Part shown: piece by piece, positions 9,227 to 19,493 of the stretch
Layout: the number at the start of each line of letters is the position of its first letter
Position numbering within the stretch: position 1 is the first letter of the stretch
Assembly: GCF_017565305.1 (NCBI RefSeq)
Contig: NZ_JAGEKP010000013.1
Span: 62,001 to 126,000, forward strand
Direction of reading: 5' to 3'
Length of the DNA: 64,000 nucleotides
Source: Leifsonia sp. TF02-11
Lineage (GTDB): Bacteria > Actinomycetota > Actinomycetes > Actinomycetales > Microbacteriaceae
The notes under the pieces: model-generated
Told to the model about the DNA's origin: nothing
Databases searched by the model: none
Seen by the model: only the letters and a program-made list of their open reading frames with translations
Position numbers and translations under genes: made by a program

Positions 9227-10140
9227 ATGAGTCGAACGACATCGCGAAAACAGATCACGCGCATCGTCGTCGGTGAATCGCTCAGCAGGCGCGAGGACGT
9301 GCTCGCCGTCGAGGAGCCGCTCGAGATCCGGGTCGCCGGCGCGCCGCTCTCGATCACCATGCGCACCCCGGGAAGCGACTTCGAACTGGCTGCCGGCTTC
9401 CTGGTCTCCGAGGGCGTCATCGCGCACTCCGATCAGCTGAACGCCATCCGCTACTGCGCGGGAGGCCCGGCCGACGGCGAGAACACGTACAACGTCCTCG
9501 ACGTGACGCTGGCGCCGGGTGTGCCCCGCCCGGACGTGAGCCTCGACCGCAACTTCTACATGACGAGCTCGTGCGGGCTGTGCGGCAAGGCCAGCATCGA
9601 CGCCGTCCGCACCCGCTCCGCCCATCCCGTCGAGGGCGACGACGTGCGGGTGGCCGACACGTTCCTGACGACTCTGCCCGACCGGTTGCGGGAGGGTCAG
9701 GCCATGTTCGAAAAGACCGGCGGCCTGCACGCCGCTGCGCTCTTCGACGCGTCGACCGGCGCGCTGCTCGCCCTGCGCGAGGATGTCGGCCGGCACAACG
9801 CGGTGGACAAGGTCGTGGGCTGGGCGCTCAAGGAGGGCCGCCTTCCGCTGCGCGGAACCGTGCTGATGGTGTCGGGCCGGGCCTCGTTCGAGCTCGTGCA
9901 GAAGGCGTCGATGGCCGGCATCCCGGTGCTCGCCGCGGTGTCGGCGCCGTCGTCGCTCGCGGTCGACCTGGGGCGGGAGCTCGGCCTCACCGTCGTCGGC
10001 TTCCTGCGCGGGTCGTCGATGGTCGTCTACTCCGGCGCCGAGCGCATCGTTCCGACGCCCGCCGCGCAACCGCCGGCACAGGAACCGCCGACACAGCAAC
10101 CGCCCGCGCACGAACCGCAGAGTCAGGAGTCCCTCGTCTG

Positions 10141-10141
<1 letters not shown>
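9227..10141 (+). CDS. fdhD: Formate dehydrogenase accessory sulfurtransferase FdhD
   Basis: A 304-residue FdhD protein that passes sulfur from a cysteine desulfurase to the molybdenum cofactor of formate dehydrogenases. The persulfide-carrying CxxC is CGLC (Cys116 and Cys119) in the conserved SSCGLCGKASI; later motifs include EKTGGLHAAALF, REDVGRHNAVDKV and SGRASFELVQKA. The last 30 residues are a Pro/Gln-rich repeat (AQPPAQEPPTQQPPAHEPQ) outside the fold. It overlaps the next gene by one base (TGATG), so both are translated from one message. It is divergent from moeA across about 80 bp. Confidence 0.95.
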
Positions 10142-12432
<2,291 letters not shown>

Positions 12433-12494
12433 GCCGCCGTCGCACATGACTTTGGTCCCTACCGGGCCGGCAGCCGGCGACGGATCGTTGCATC

Positions 12495-12740
12495 ATGAGC
12501 ACTCCGAGCGCGGAGCACGGGTCCCGGTCGTACGACCTCACCCGCGACGATCACGCGGCGGTCCCGTTCCTGCGGCACGGTCAGTCCGTCTCGTTGATCC
12601 GCTGGAGCCGGGTCGACGGCGACTGGTGTTACACGACCGTCCTCGGCCAGTACGTGCACCGTGACGAGCGCTACTGGTACCTCGTCGTCCGGGGCGTCTC
12701 GGCCCGGCTCGACCGCGCGGAATGGGCGATCTTCAACTGA
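12495..12740 (+). CDS. Small protein of unknown function
   Basis: An 81-residue soluble protein rich in Trp, Tyr and Arg (SLIRWSRVDGDWCYTTVLGQYVHRDERYWYLVVRG), which reads like a compact beta-rich domain. Codon third-position GC is high, as in true genes here, but no strong ribosome site precedes ATG. I do not recognise a family. Its TGA at 12738-12740 abuts the TGA of the convergent telA gene at 12741-12743, with no base between them. Confidence 0.6.
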   Translation: MSTPSAEHGSRSYDLTRDDHAAVPFLRHGQSVSLIRWSRVDGDWCYTTVLGQYVHRDERYWYLVVRGVSARLDRAEWAIFN

Positions 12741-13922
12741 TCACCGCGCGGGAGGAGGCTGCGCACCGCGCCGGGACCGCTCGAGGTAGCCGCGCGAGCG
12801 CGCCACCTGGTTCTCCAGAGCGTCGACGGTGTTCGCCATGCTGTCGATCGCCTGGCCGCGGTAGGTCTCGATGCTGTCCATTGTTGCGAAGACGTTGTCG
12901 AACGCCCGCTGCAGGGTCTCCACGTCGACCGCGGAGGACGTCTGGTCCTTCTGGATCTGCTCGGTCTGGTCGCGCAGCGCATCGCCGGTGCGGCCGATCA
13001 GCGTGTTCGTGCTCTGGTGGAGGGCGTCCAGCTGGTCGATGACCATGCGCTGGTTGTCGAGGGCCTGCGCGACCACGACCGCCGTGCGCAGCGCCGAGAC
13101 GGTCGTGGTCTTGGCCCGCTCGACGCCTTTGATGAGCTGCACGTTGTTCTTCGCGATCACGTCGAGTGCCAGGTACGCCTGCACGGAGACGGCGATCTGC
13201 GTCGTGAGGTCCTGTCGGCGCTGGCGGATCGGGAACAGCGCTTCGTCCTCCAGCGTCTTGGCCCTGCCCGGGTCGGTGACGCGCAACCGCGCCGCGTGCT
13301 CGACCGTCGCCCGGTCGAGCGCACCGGCGAGCAGCACGTACTCGTTGAGCCGTTCCGTCGTCCTCCACAGCGACGCACGCTCCTCGGCGATCGCCGCGTT
13401 GTCCCGGCGGAGCGCCTCCTCGCCGTGGTCGAGGGCGGCCACCATGGTGTCGAGCTGCCTCTGCGCCGACTCGAACCGCTCGATGTAGCGGCGCAGCCGC
13501 CGGCCGCCCGGCAGCTTCGAGAGTGTGCGGTACCGGCCGGCGAGGTGCTGAGGGTCGAAGTCGCTGACGGTGGAGCGCAGCTCTTGCAGGGTGCGCAGCA
13601 CGCCGTACTGCGGGTCGGTGCGCATCGATTTCTTGCCGCGGGCGGCGGCGAGGGATGCGGCCGGGCGGCTGAGCATCTGGCGGGAGGCGTCGCTCGACTC
13701 CCGCATCTCCGCATCGCCGAGTCGCGAGAACCCCACGATCTTGCGTCGGAAGGCGTCGCTGTCCGGGTCGGCGGCCGCGAGCTCGGCGATCCAGGCGCGC
13801 GCCCGCTCTTCGAGCTCGGCCGCGCGCTCCGGCGGCACCCCCACCATGCCGACCGCCTGGTCCTCGCCGAGCTCGGCGATCGCCTCCGGTGGCCGCAGAT
13901 CGTCCCCGGGGTCCGAGTTCAT
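12741..13922 (-). CDS. telA: TelA-family toxic anion resistance protein
   Basis: A 393-residue TelA/KlaA family protein, soluble and almost wholly alpha-helical with long coiled-coil stretches. Family motifs are GFSRLGDAEMRESSDASRQML, LDTMVAALDHGEEAL and the C-terminal TTTVSALRTAVVVAQALDNQ. Members are linked to tellurite and other toxic-anion or envelope stress resistance; the biochemical activity is not known. The ATG has a strong GGGAGGAG site. No ter-operon partners are nearby. The protein ends in a short Pro/Arg tail. Confidence 0.9.
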   Translation of the reverse strand: MNSDPGDDLRPPEAIAELGEDQAVGMVGVPPERAAELEERARAWIAELAAADPDSDAFRRKIVGFSRLGDAEMRESSDASRQMLSRPAASLAAARGKKSMRTDPQYGVLRTLQELRSTVSDFDPQHLAGRYRTLSKLPGGRRLRRYIERFESAQRQLDTMVAALDHGEEALRRDNAAIAEERASLWRTTERLNEYVLLAGALDRATVEHAARLRVTDPGRAKTLEDEALFPIRQRRQDLTTQIAVSVQAYLALDVIAKNNVQLIKGVERAKTTTVSALRTAVVVAQALDNQRMVIDQLDALHQSTNTLIGRTGDALRDQTEQIQKDQTSSAVDVETLQRAFDNVFATMDSIETYRGQAIDSMANTVDALENQVARSRGYLERSRRGAQPPPAR

Positions 13923-14008
13923 GCGCTGCTCCTCCCGCCACGAGCGTCACGTGGTCCCAGGGTAGGCCGCCTCTGCTGGGAGTGGGGTGACTTCTGGCGG
14001 GCGGTGCG

Positions 14009-14500
14009 CTACTGCGCCAGCATCGCGCGGACGTCCTCCTCGCGGGGTCCGTTCTCGCCCGAGCGGTGCGGTCGACCGACGCCCGTGCGGATGAGCTCGT
14101 CCAGACTCGTGCGGATGTAGAACCCCCACGCGTCGAAGCAGACGTCGTAGCACTCGTACGACGGCACCAGGCCGACGTGGGTGAACGTCAGCTCCGTTCC
14201 GCCGTCGACCGGTATGAGGTCGAACCGGATGGTGGTGTCCACCCACTCGCTCTGGTCCTGCACGAACGCCAGGTGGTTTTCGAGCACGCGCCAGACGACG
14301 CGTTCGCCCGGCACGGCCTCCTCGACGCGAATGCGGCTGTGATGGATGCCGTCGACGTCGTAGTCGAAGATGTCGCCCACTCGCGACGTCCCGCCCTGCA
14401 CGTCCGCTCCCCACCAGCCACGCACGTCGGCGACCGCTGTCGAGACGTCGGTCGGTGCCGCCGGGACCCGGATGGTTGTGGTGTAGTCCTGCTCGCTCAT
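14009..14500 (-). CDS. SRPBCC/AHSA1-like domain protein
   Basis: A 163-residue single-domain protein of the START/SRPBCC fold, recognisable from the N-terminal TIRVPAAPTDVSTAVADVRGWW, the middle GDIFDYDVDGIHHSRIRVEEAVPGERVVW and the closing FDAWGFYIRTSLDELI. Such proteins bind hydrophobic ligands or act in stress response; the ligand is unknown. It is divergent from an HxlR regulator, and the 122-bp shared region carries two near-identical palindromes, so control by that regulator is likely. Confidence 0.85.
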   Translation of the reverse strand: MSEQDYTTTIRVPAAPTDVSTAVADVRGWWGADVQGGTSRVGDIFDYDVDGIHHSRIRVEEAVPGERVVWRVLENHLAFVQDQSEWVDTTIRFDLIPVDGGTELTFTHVGLVPSYECYDVCFDAWGFYIRTSLDELIRTGVGRPHRSGENGPREEDVRAMLAQ

Positions 14501-14551
14501 GATGACCTCCGTTGGATTCTGCGACCGCCCTGTCGGAGCGATCGATGTCTG

Positions 14552-14570
14552 AGCTTGCTTGATGCAAGCT
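14552..14570. promoter_or_regulatory. Palindromic operator candidate 1 (HxlR/SRPBCC)
   Basis: AGCTTGCTTGATGCAAGCT has 7-bp perfect arms (AGCTTGC and GCAAGCT) around TTGAT. It matches the second dyad 34 bp away (centre to centre) and lies between divergent genes, as expected for an HxlR dimer site acting on the SRPBCC gene. Confidence 0.6.
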
Positions 14571-14587
14571 GAGCGTACGCCCGCAGA

Positions 14588-14602
14588 CTTGCATCATGCA
14601 AG
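14588..14602. promoter_or_regulatory. Palindromic operator candidate 2 (HxlR autoregulation)
   Basis: CTTGCATCATGCAAG is a perfect dyad with 7-bp arms around one base. It covers the in-frame ATG at 14596, which is why I place the hxlR start downstream at 14623. Confidence 0.65.
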
Positions 14603-14622
14603 CCCCGAGGTATGATCGGGTC

Positions 14623-15111
14623 ATGCTCGGCACCATGTACGACTCCCAGGCGTGCTCGATCGCGCGATCGCTCGAGGTCGTCGGCGAGCGCTGGAGCATC
14701 CTGATCATCCGCGACGCGATCTTCGCCGGTTCCACGCGCTACTCGGAGTTCCGGCGCAGCCTCGGCATCGCCACCAACGTCCTCCAGGCGAGGCTCGACG
14801 GTTTCGTGGAGGCCGGGATCATGCGCAGAGACGGCGCCGACTACCTCCTCACCGAGAAGGGCCGCGACCTGGCCCCCGCGCTGATCGCGCTCACCGAGTG
14901 GGGCGACCGCTGGTCGGCGCCGGACGGCCCGCCGATCGACTACCACCACAGCGTCTGCGACGCACCCGTGCACAGTGCGCTGGTGTGCGAGCACTGCGGC
15001 ACCCTCTCCGACGCGAGTGAGGTCGTCGGCGTACCAGGGCCGGGGATGCCCCAGTCGCGCCTCGACCTCATGGGCGAGATCTTCGCCGCGCGGGAGGCCA
15101 GAACGGCGTGA
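14623..15111 (+). CDS. HxlR-family winged-helix transcriptional regulator
   Basis: A 162-residue regulator with the HxlR domain at about residues 8-95: CSIARSLEVVGERWSILIIRD, TRYSEFRRSLGIATNVLQARLDGFVEAG and LTEKGRDL. The N-terminal Cys of this family (QACSIA) is present and can be a redox or electrophile sensor. The C-terminal part adds CEHC, a possible small metal or redox site. Start 14623 is chosen because two upstream in-frame or nearby ATGs fall within the operator. It likely represses itself and the divergent SRPBCC gene. Confidence 0.88.
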   Translation: MLGTMYDSQACSIARSLEVVGERWSILIIRDAIFAGSTRYSEFRRSLGIATNVLQARLDGFVEAGIMRRDGADYLLTEKGRDLAPALIALTEWGDRWSAPDGPPIDYHHSVCDAPVHSALVCEHCGTLSDASEVVGVPGPGMPQSRLDLMGEIFAAREARTA

Positions 15112-15152
15112 GGGCGCGCGCCGGCCACGTCCGCGCTCGCGCCTTCACGGTC

Positions 15153-15602
15153 CTACCCGCGTGAACTGTGGATCCACTCGCGTGCCCCCGAGGGGTACAG
15201 CGGTATGTCGATGTCGGCGTCATCGAACGGACGCCAGACCACAGGGCTCTGCGAGCCGTCGGACTCGGTGAGCGTGCCGCCTTCGGGGCCCGGTGCTGGA
15301 TCCAGCGTGCCCGAGTACAACGCGACGATCTCATGACCGAGCTCACCGTTGAAGGAAAAGATGTTCTCGACCATGCGCAGGTGGGTGAGGTCGAGGATCC
15401 GGGCGCCGAGTTCCTCATCCACCTCGCGGACGATCGCCTCGCGGTGTGTCTCCCCGAGTTCGACACTGCCGCCGATCAGGCGATGGTAGCCGAGCGGGTT
15501 CTCCTCGGTGGGAGCGTTGACGCTGACGAGATGATGATCGCCGTCGACGCTCGACGCGATGAGCATGGCCTTCACACGGATGTAGGAACGGTCGACAGAC
15601 AT
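15153..15602 (-). CDS. Nudix hydrolase
   Basis: A 149-residue Nudix hydrolase. The Nudix box runs from GGSVELGETHREAIVREV into DEELGA (about residues 44-67), with the REVDEE core that binds Mg2+ for pyrophosphate cleavage. The remainder is a plain single domain with a WRPFDDADIDIPLYP end often seen in small actinobacterial Nudix proteins acting on nucleotides or nucleotide sugars. Substrate is not deducible. It lies just downstream of the glycosyltransferase gene on the same strand (53-bp gap). Confidence 0.88.
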   Translation of the reverse strand: MSVDRSYIRVKAMLIASSVDGDHHLVSVNAPTEENPLGYHRLIGGSVELGETHREAIVREVDEELGARILDLTHLRMVENIFSFNGELGHEIVALYSGTLDPAPGPEGGTLTESDGSQSPVVWRPFDDADIDIPLYPSGAREWIHSSRG

Positions 15603-15655
15603 GTGTCGATCATGCAGGCTTCACCGGTTCGAATCGCCCCCGCGCCACACCCGAC

Positions 15656-16990
15656 TCACGACTCTGCCCGCACCTCGACGACTGCGCGCGTGCCCCAGCC
15701 GAGGTTGAGGACGGTCGCCATCGCGTACCAGCGCAGCACCCGCAGGAAGGTGAGCCCCCAGATCGCAGCCAGCGGCGCGGTCGCGAAGGTCAGCCAGCGC
15801 TGGGCCGTGGACTGGTCTGAGCGCACCACGGCGAGGTACCGGAAGGCCGTCAGCACGTAGAGGGTGACGGCGGCGAGCATCCCGGAGGCCAGCATCCCCG
15901 GGTTCAGGAGCTTCCCGGTGACCACGAGCATGATGAGCGTGCTCGTCATCGTGCCGTAGGCGATCCACTTCATCATGTGCAGCCAGTAGGCGGCGCCCGT
16001 CATCGGCAGGAAGCGCATGCGCCAGCCCGACCGGATGAACGACCCGCGCATCCAGCGCAGCTGCTGACGCACGTGGTGCGAGAACTTCGCGGGCATCAGC
16101 GTGAAGGCGAACGCGGTCGGTTGTTGCACGGTCTTGCCGCGCTGGAGGGCGAACAGCGTGAGCAGGCTGTCGTCGGAGAAGTTGACGCGGCGTCCGGCGA
16201 GCGTCTCGTTGAGGTAGAGCTCGACATTGTCGCGGACCACGTCGCCGCGATAGAACGCGCAGCCTCCGGAGTTGACCATGACCGAGTTCAGTCGAGAGAA
16301 CGCCGAGCGTTCGAAGAGCTGCAGGCCGACGGTGAAGACGTCCATCATGCGGGTGAGCAGGCTCGACCGGTAGTTCGTGCTCAGGATGACGGCGGCGACC
16401 GACTGCACCTCGGGGTCGGCGAACGCCTTCATCGCCTCGTTCGTGGCGTTGAGGTCGAGGATGCTGTCGCTGTCGACCGTCAGGTAGATGTCGGCATCGG
16501 GTTCGCACCGCATCCCGGCGATCTGCGCGTGTCGTTTGCCGCTGTTCGCCTGATCGATCCAGTGCGCCCGGATGCCGACGGCCGTGCACTCGGCCAGGAA
16601 CCAGTCCCGGACCTCCGAGTAGTCCAGCTCGGCGGACGAGCCGTCGTTGACCACCGCGACCGCGTCGGGTCGCCTCGTCTGCGTGAGGAAGCCTTCCAGG
16701 CAGCCGCGCAACGCGGGGACGTCCTCGTTGTAGACCGGCACGAGCGCCGCGATCGTGAGCCCGGCTGTGCTGTCCGCTCCGGTGGCGAAGCGTGGACGGT
16801 CGGCGATCGCGAGCGCGATCTGAACGACGACCCAGATCAGGAAGACGATGTAGATCACGGCAGCGACGCCGCCGGCGTTCGTCGCGATCTTCAGGAAGAT
16901 CGTCGCGGCGGCAAGGACGAGCAGGATCGCGCCGACGAAGAGATACCGGAGCTTCCCGTAGGCGACGGTGGGAAGCGGTGTCCGGCTCAT
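15656..16990 (-). CDS. Processive GT2 glycosyltransferase, hyaluronan/chitin synthase-like
   Basis: A 444-residue membrane glycosyltransferase. Two N-terminal helices (about residues 14-60) precede a GT-A domain: VPVYNEDVP, VVNDGSS, DSDS at 173-176, SGGCAFYRGDVV, catalytic-type DD at 273-274 (FSDDSLL) and QQLRW at 309-313. Several C-terminal helices follow, likely the secretion channel. This order is that of HasA/NodC/cellulose synthase enzymes that polymerise and export beta-linked sugars. The product here could be hyaluronan-like or another polysaccharide. ATG 16990 overlaps the stop of a 42-residue membrane ORF (ATGA), which indicates translational coupling. Confidence 0.9.
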   Translation of the reverse strand: MSRTPLPTVAYGKLRYLFVGAILLVLAAATIFLKIATNAGGVAAVIYIVFLIWVVVQIALAIADRPRFATGADSTAGLTIAALVPVYNEDVPALRGCLEGFLTQTRRPDAVAVVNDGSSAELDYSEVRDWFLAECTAVGIRAHWIDQANSGKRHAQIAGMRCEPDADIYLTVDSDSILDLNATNEAMKAFADPEVQSVAAVILSTNYRSSLLTRMMDVFTVGLQLFERSAFSRLNSVMVNSGGCAFYRGDVVRDNVELYLNETLAGRRVNFSDDSLLTLFALQRGKTVQQPTAFAFTLMPAKFSHHVRQQLRWMRGSFIRSGWRMRFLPMTGAAYWLHMMKWIAYGTMTSTLIMLVVTGKLLNPGMLASGMLAAVTLYVLTAFRYLAVVRSDQSTAQRWLTFATAPLAAIWGLTFLRVLRWYAMATVLNLGWGTRAVVEVRAES

Positions 16991-17115
16991 TCGGCCGGAT
17001 CGGTGCGGGGGCGCCGCGGGCGGATCGCCTTGCAGAGCGTAGCGCCGACCAGGACCAGGGGGATGCCGCTGAGCGCGAGCGCCCACTCGATGACGGGGAC
17101 TTCGGAGGGGTCCAT
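16987..17115 (-). CDS. 42-residue single-helix membrane protein coupled to the GT2 gene
   Basis: A short gene: MDPSEVPVIEWALALSGIPL, then VLVGATLCKA, then a basic tail (RPRRPRT). It has one hydrophobic helix (about residues 9-30) and positive C-terminus, so N-out/C-in topology is likely. AGAAGGA lies 7 nt before ATG 17115, and its TGA overlaps the ATG of the glycosyltransferase (ATGA). Both signals support real translation. It may be an accessory subunit of the synthase, as small membrane partners exist for BcsA/PgaC-type enzymes, but I know no named family. Confidence 0.65.
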   Translation of the reverse strand: MDPSEVPVIEWALALSGIPLVLVGATLCKAIRPRRPRTDPAE

Positions 17116-17262
17116 GGGGGTCCTTCTCTACGGGGGAGTCGCGATCGCGGGAGACGTTCGCACGAAGGTTGATACTACAGGTTTTAGAAGTACGACTCCA
17201 GATGTTCAATGTCAGAGGTCTCCGAGCTGGCTGGGCGCTCGCCATGGTGGGATACTCGCGGC

Positions 17263-17742
17263 ATGGGAAGCACCACCACCGACCGCGCGACCTTCTTCGA
17301 CGGGCTGGCCGCCGAGTTCCTCCAGCACTACCGGACGGGGCCGCGGTTCGTCGCGATCACGGGCGTGGCCGCCGCCGACCTCCCCGCGGCGGCCGACGCG
17401 TTCGCGGACGCACTGCGGGCGGCGGGCCAGCGCGTCGAGCGCTTCCACGTCGCGGCCGACAGCGGAGCCGACGAGCTGCGCGCGGAGGTGGTGACACCGT
17501 TCCGGTCGCATTCGCCCGAAGGTGTGCTGGTCGTCGACGGCCCCGGTCTCCTCAGCGACGGGCTGCGCGGCTTCTGGAACTTCTCGGTGTGGACGGAGCA
17601 CGATCCCGAGCGGGACGCGGACTGGTCGTTCGTCTCGACGGGCAGGAAAGACCCGCTGGGGGCGCCGCGCGAGGTGGCCTCCGTGCTCTTCGACGACGCC
17701 GACCCGGAGCGCCCGCGCAGGCTCTTCGCCGACTCCTGCTGA
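17263..17742 (+). CDS. Uridine-kinase-like protein lacking the Walker A motif
   Basis: A 159-residue protein built like actinobacterial uridine/nucleoside kinases: FVAITGVAAADLPAAADAFA stands where the P-loop normally is, then VVDGPGLLSDGLRGFWNFSVW matches the DGIFL...ELxxxWDxxVW segment, and the end has PERPRRLFADSC. The GxxGxGKT residues are absent, so ATP binding by the usual route is unlikely, which suggests a non-kinase paralogue or regulator. ATG 17263 (after GGTGGGA) fits the domain start better than ATG 17209. No operon partner; TetR follows 96 bp later. Confidence 0.7.
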   Translation: MGSTTTDRATFFDGLAAEFLQHYRTGPRFVAITGVAAADLPAAADAFADALRAAGQRVERFHVAADSGADELRAEVVTPFRSHSPEGVLVVDGPGLLSDGLRGFWNFSVWTEHDPERDADWSFVSTGRKDPLGAPREVASVLFDDADPERPRRLFADSC

Positions 17743-17838
17743 TCCGCGTTCCTCGGCTCGTCGCGCGGGGGCGCATCCCGAGTTTGGTTAGAGTTGGCCG
17801 CTGGGGGACCACCGGTTCGAGCGGATCGAGGACCTGCC

Positions 17839-18423
17839 ATGCCACGCCAGGAGCGCGCAGAGCGCAGCCGTGCCGCCATTCTGGAGGCTGCGGCGGACGA
17901 GTTCGATCAGCACGGCTATGCCGGCGCACGCCTTGAGCGGATCGTCGAGCGCACGGGGCTGACCAAGGGTGCGGTGTACTTCCACTTCCGTTCGAAGCTC
18001 GACCTGGCCAAGGCGCTGCTGGAGGAGAAGTACGGAAACTGGCCGCGGATCGTCGCCGAGATCGACGGCAGCGACCTCCGCGGGTTAGAGGCCGCCGTCG
18101 AGCTCACCCGACGCGTCGGCGCGGTTTTCGCCTCCGATGTGCGGGTGCGCGCAGCGATGACCCTGTCACAGACCATCCTCCCGCCCGGTCCCGACGCCGA
18201 CCCCTACGATCACTGGGTGGGCGTTATCGAGCGCTACCTGGCGCAGGAGGATGCGCTCCCGGGAGACCTCCCGCCGCGGGAGCTCGCGATCGTGGCGGTG
18301 CAGGGGTTCTTCGGCGCATACATGATCGCCGCCGAGCGCGGACGCCTCGACGGTCTGCCGGGCGACATCGACCGCCTCTGGCGGGCGCTCGGCGCCACCC
18401 GTCCGGCGCCGAAGGGCGCCTGA
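17839..18423 (+). CDS. TetR-family regulator, gamma-butyrolactone receptor (ScbR)-like
   Basis: A 194-residue repressor. The HTH is at about residues 8-55 (RSRAAILEAAADEFDQHGYAGARLERIVERTGLTKGAVYFHF in sections), with TKGAVYFHF and the RVRAAMTLSQ ligand-domain start typical of ScbR/ArpA autoregulator receptors. Those proteins bind signalling butyrolactones; many homologues in this order of bacteria have unknown ligands. ATG 17839 is preceded by GAGGACC. A similar protein is encoded at 35.8 kb. A bidirectional hairpin follows the stop. Confidence 0.85.
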   Translation: MPRQERAERSRAAILEAAADEFDQHGYAGARLERIVERTGLTKGAVYFHFRSKLDLAKALLEEKYGNWPRIVAEIDGSDLRGLEAAVELTRRVGAVFASDVRVRAAMTLSQTILPPGPDADPYDHWVGVIERYLAQEDALPGDLPPRELAIVAVQGFFGAYMIAAERGRLDGLPGDIDRLWRALGATRPAPKGA

Positions 18424-18463
18424 GCGCCCCTATTCCAGGGTTCCAGCGCGTCGACGCCTCCGT

Positions 18464-18520
18464 CGAAGGGCACGTTGTTGTCCCTTTCGCGCGCCGAAAG
18501 GGACAACAACGTGCCCCTCG
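18464..18520. terminator. 57-bp hairpin repeat, copy A (bidirectional terminator-like)
   Basis: Arms of 26 bp flank a CGCGC loop; the stem contains GGCACGTTGTTGTC and is perfect except for one A/C mismatch near the base. It lies between convergent genes (TetR and LysR). Loop-proximal stem reads CCCTTTCG / CGAAAGGG. Four other copies occur in this window. Confidence 0.85.
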
Positions 18521-18547
18521 GCGACAGCGGGAGGCCGCGGAGCGCGC

Positions 18548-19420
18548 TCAGAGCGCGGTGAGCTCCTCGCGCACGAAGCGCGCGAACTGCTCGGCCGCCG
18601 CCGACTGCGATCGCAGACGGTTGCGCGCGAGACCGACGACCCGCTCGGCCTCGTCGGCGAGCGGAACGGCGACGATCCCCGGCTCTGCCGGCGTGTCCGG
18701 GATGAGCGCCACCCCGACGCCGTCGCGCACGAGCGCCCGCAGCGTCGACAGCTCGGTCACCTCGATGACCGGGGCCATGACCACCCCGTGCGCCGCGAAG
18801 TACGCGTCGGCGATCGTGCGCAGGCCGGAGCCCGGACGCAGGGCGACCAGCTCGGCCTCCGCCAGATCCGTGAACGCCGCCTGGGCGCGGGAGGCCAGCG
18901 GGTGGCCCTCCGGTACGCCCAGCACCAGCCGCTCGGCCGTCAGCGGCACCCAGTCGATGTCGGGGTCGCGCGGGTCGGGGCTCAGGAACGCCAAATCGGC
19001 TGAGCCTTCCCGCAGCGCGTCGAGCACGGTGTCGGCCGTTCCGCCGCGCAGCGCGAAGCGGATGTCGGGGAACAGGCTGCGGTACTCGCTGACCACCCGC
19101 GGCAGCAGCCAGCTGCCGAACGACGAGACGTAGGCGAGCGACACGATCCCGGCGGCGGGGTCGCGCAGCGCGTCGATGCGGGCCCGGCCGGTCTCGAGCT
19201 CCGCCTCGGCCCTGAGCGCGTGGGCCAGCAGGATCTCGCCGTAGCGGTTGAGCTCGAGGTGACCGCGTCGCCGGTCGAACAGCTCCACCCCGGCCTCGGC
19301 CTCCAGTCGGGCGAGGGAGCGGGACAGCGTCGACTGCGAGACGCCGAGCGATTCGGCCGCGAGGGCCAGGTGGCCCTCCGCCGCCAGCGCCCGGAAGTGG
19401 GCGATCTCGTCGATCCGCAT
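18548..19420 (-). CDS. LysR-family transcriptional regulator
   Basis: A 290-residue LysR regulator: N-terminal winged HTH at residues 1-60 (FRALAAEGHLALAAESLGVSQ, then STLSRSLARLEAEAG) and a periplasmic-binding-like effector domain from about residue 88. ATG 19420 is chosen from clustered starts (an ATG 9 nt upstream is possible). It is divergent from the vWA surface protein with only 73 bp between starts, so it may regulate that gene; the ligand is unknown. Confidence 0.9.
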   Translation of the reverse strand: MRIDEIAHFRALAAEGHLALAAESLGVSQSTLSRSLARLEAEAGVELFDRRRGHLELNRYGEILLAHALRAEAELETGRARIDALRDPAAGIVSLAYVSSFGSWLLPRVVSEYRSLFPDIRFALRGGTADTVLDALREGSADLAFLSPDPRDPDIDWVPLTAERLVLGVPEGHPLASRAQAAFTDLAEAELVALRPGSGLRTIADAYFAAHGVVMAPVIEVTELSTLRALVRDGVGVALIPDTPAEPGIVAVPLADEAERVVGLARNRLRSQSAAAEQFARFVREELTAL

Positions 19421-19493
19421 GAAGACCATCATGGCGCAGGCGGGAGGCGGCCGGGTCTTGCGTCGAAGCGCCGCGCGGGTGAGGGTGGTCGGT

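Noticed and set aside
12495-12740. Toxin-antitoxin partner next to telA
   Set aside because: The genes are convergent, the small protein has no toxin or antitoxin features, and there is no shared promoter.
15626-15635. GGTTCGAATC resembling a tRNA T-loop
   Set aside because: The flanks do not pair as a T-stem and no cloverleaf can be drawn upstream.
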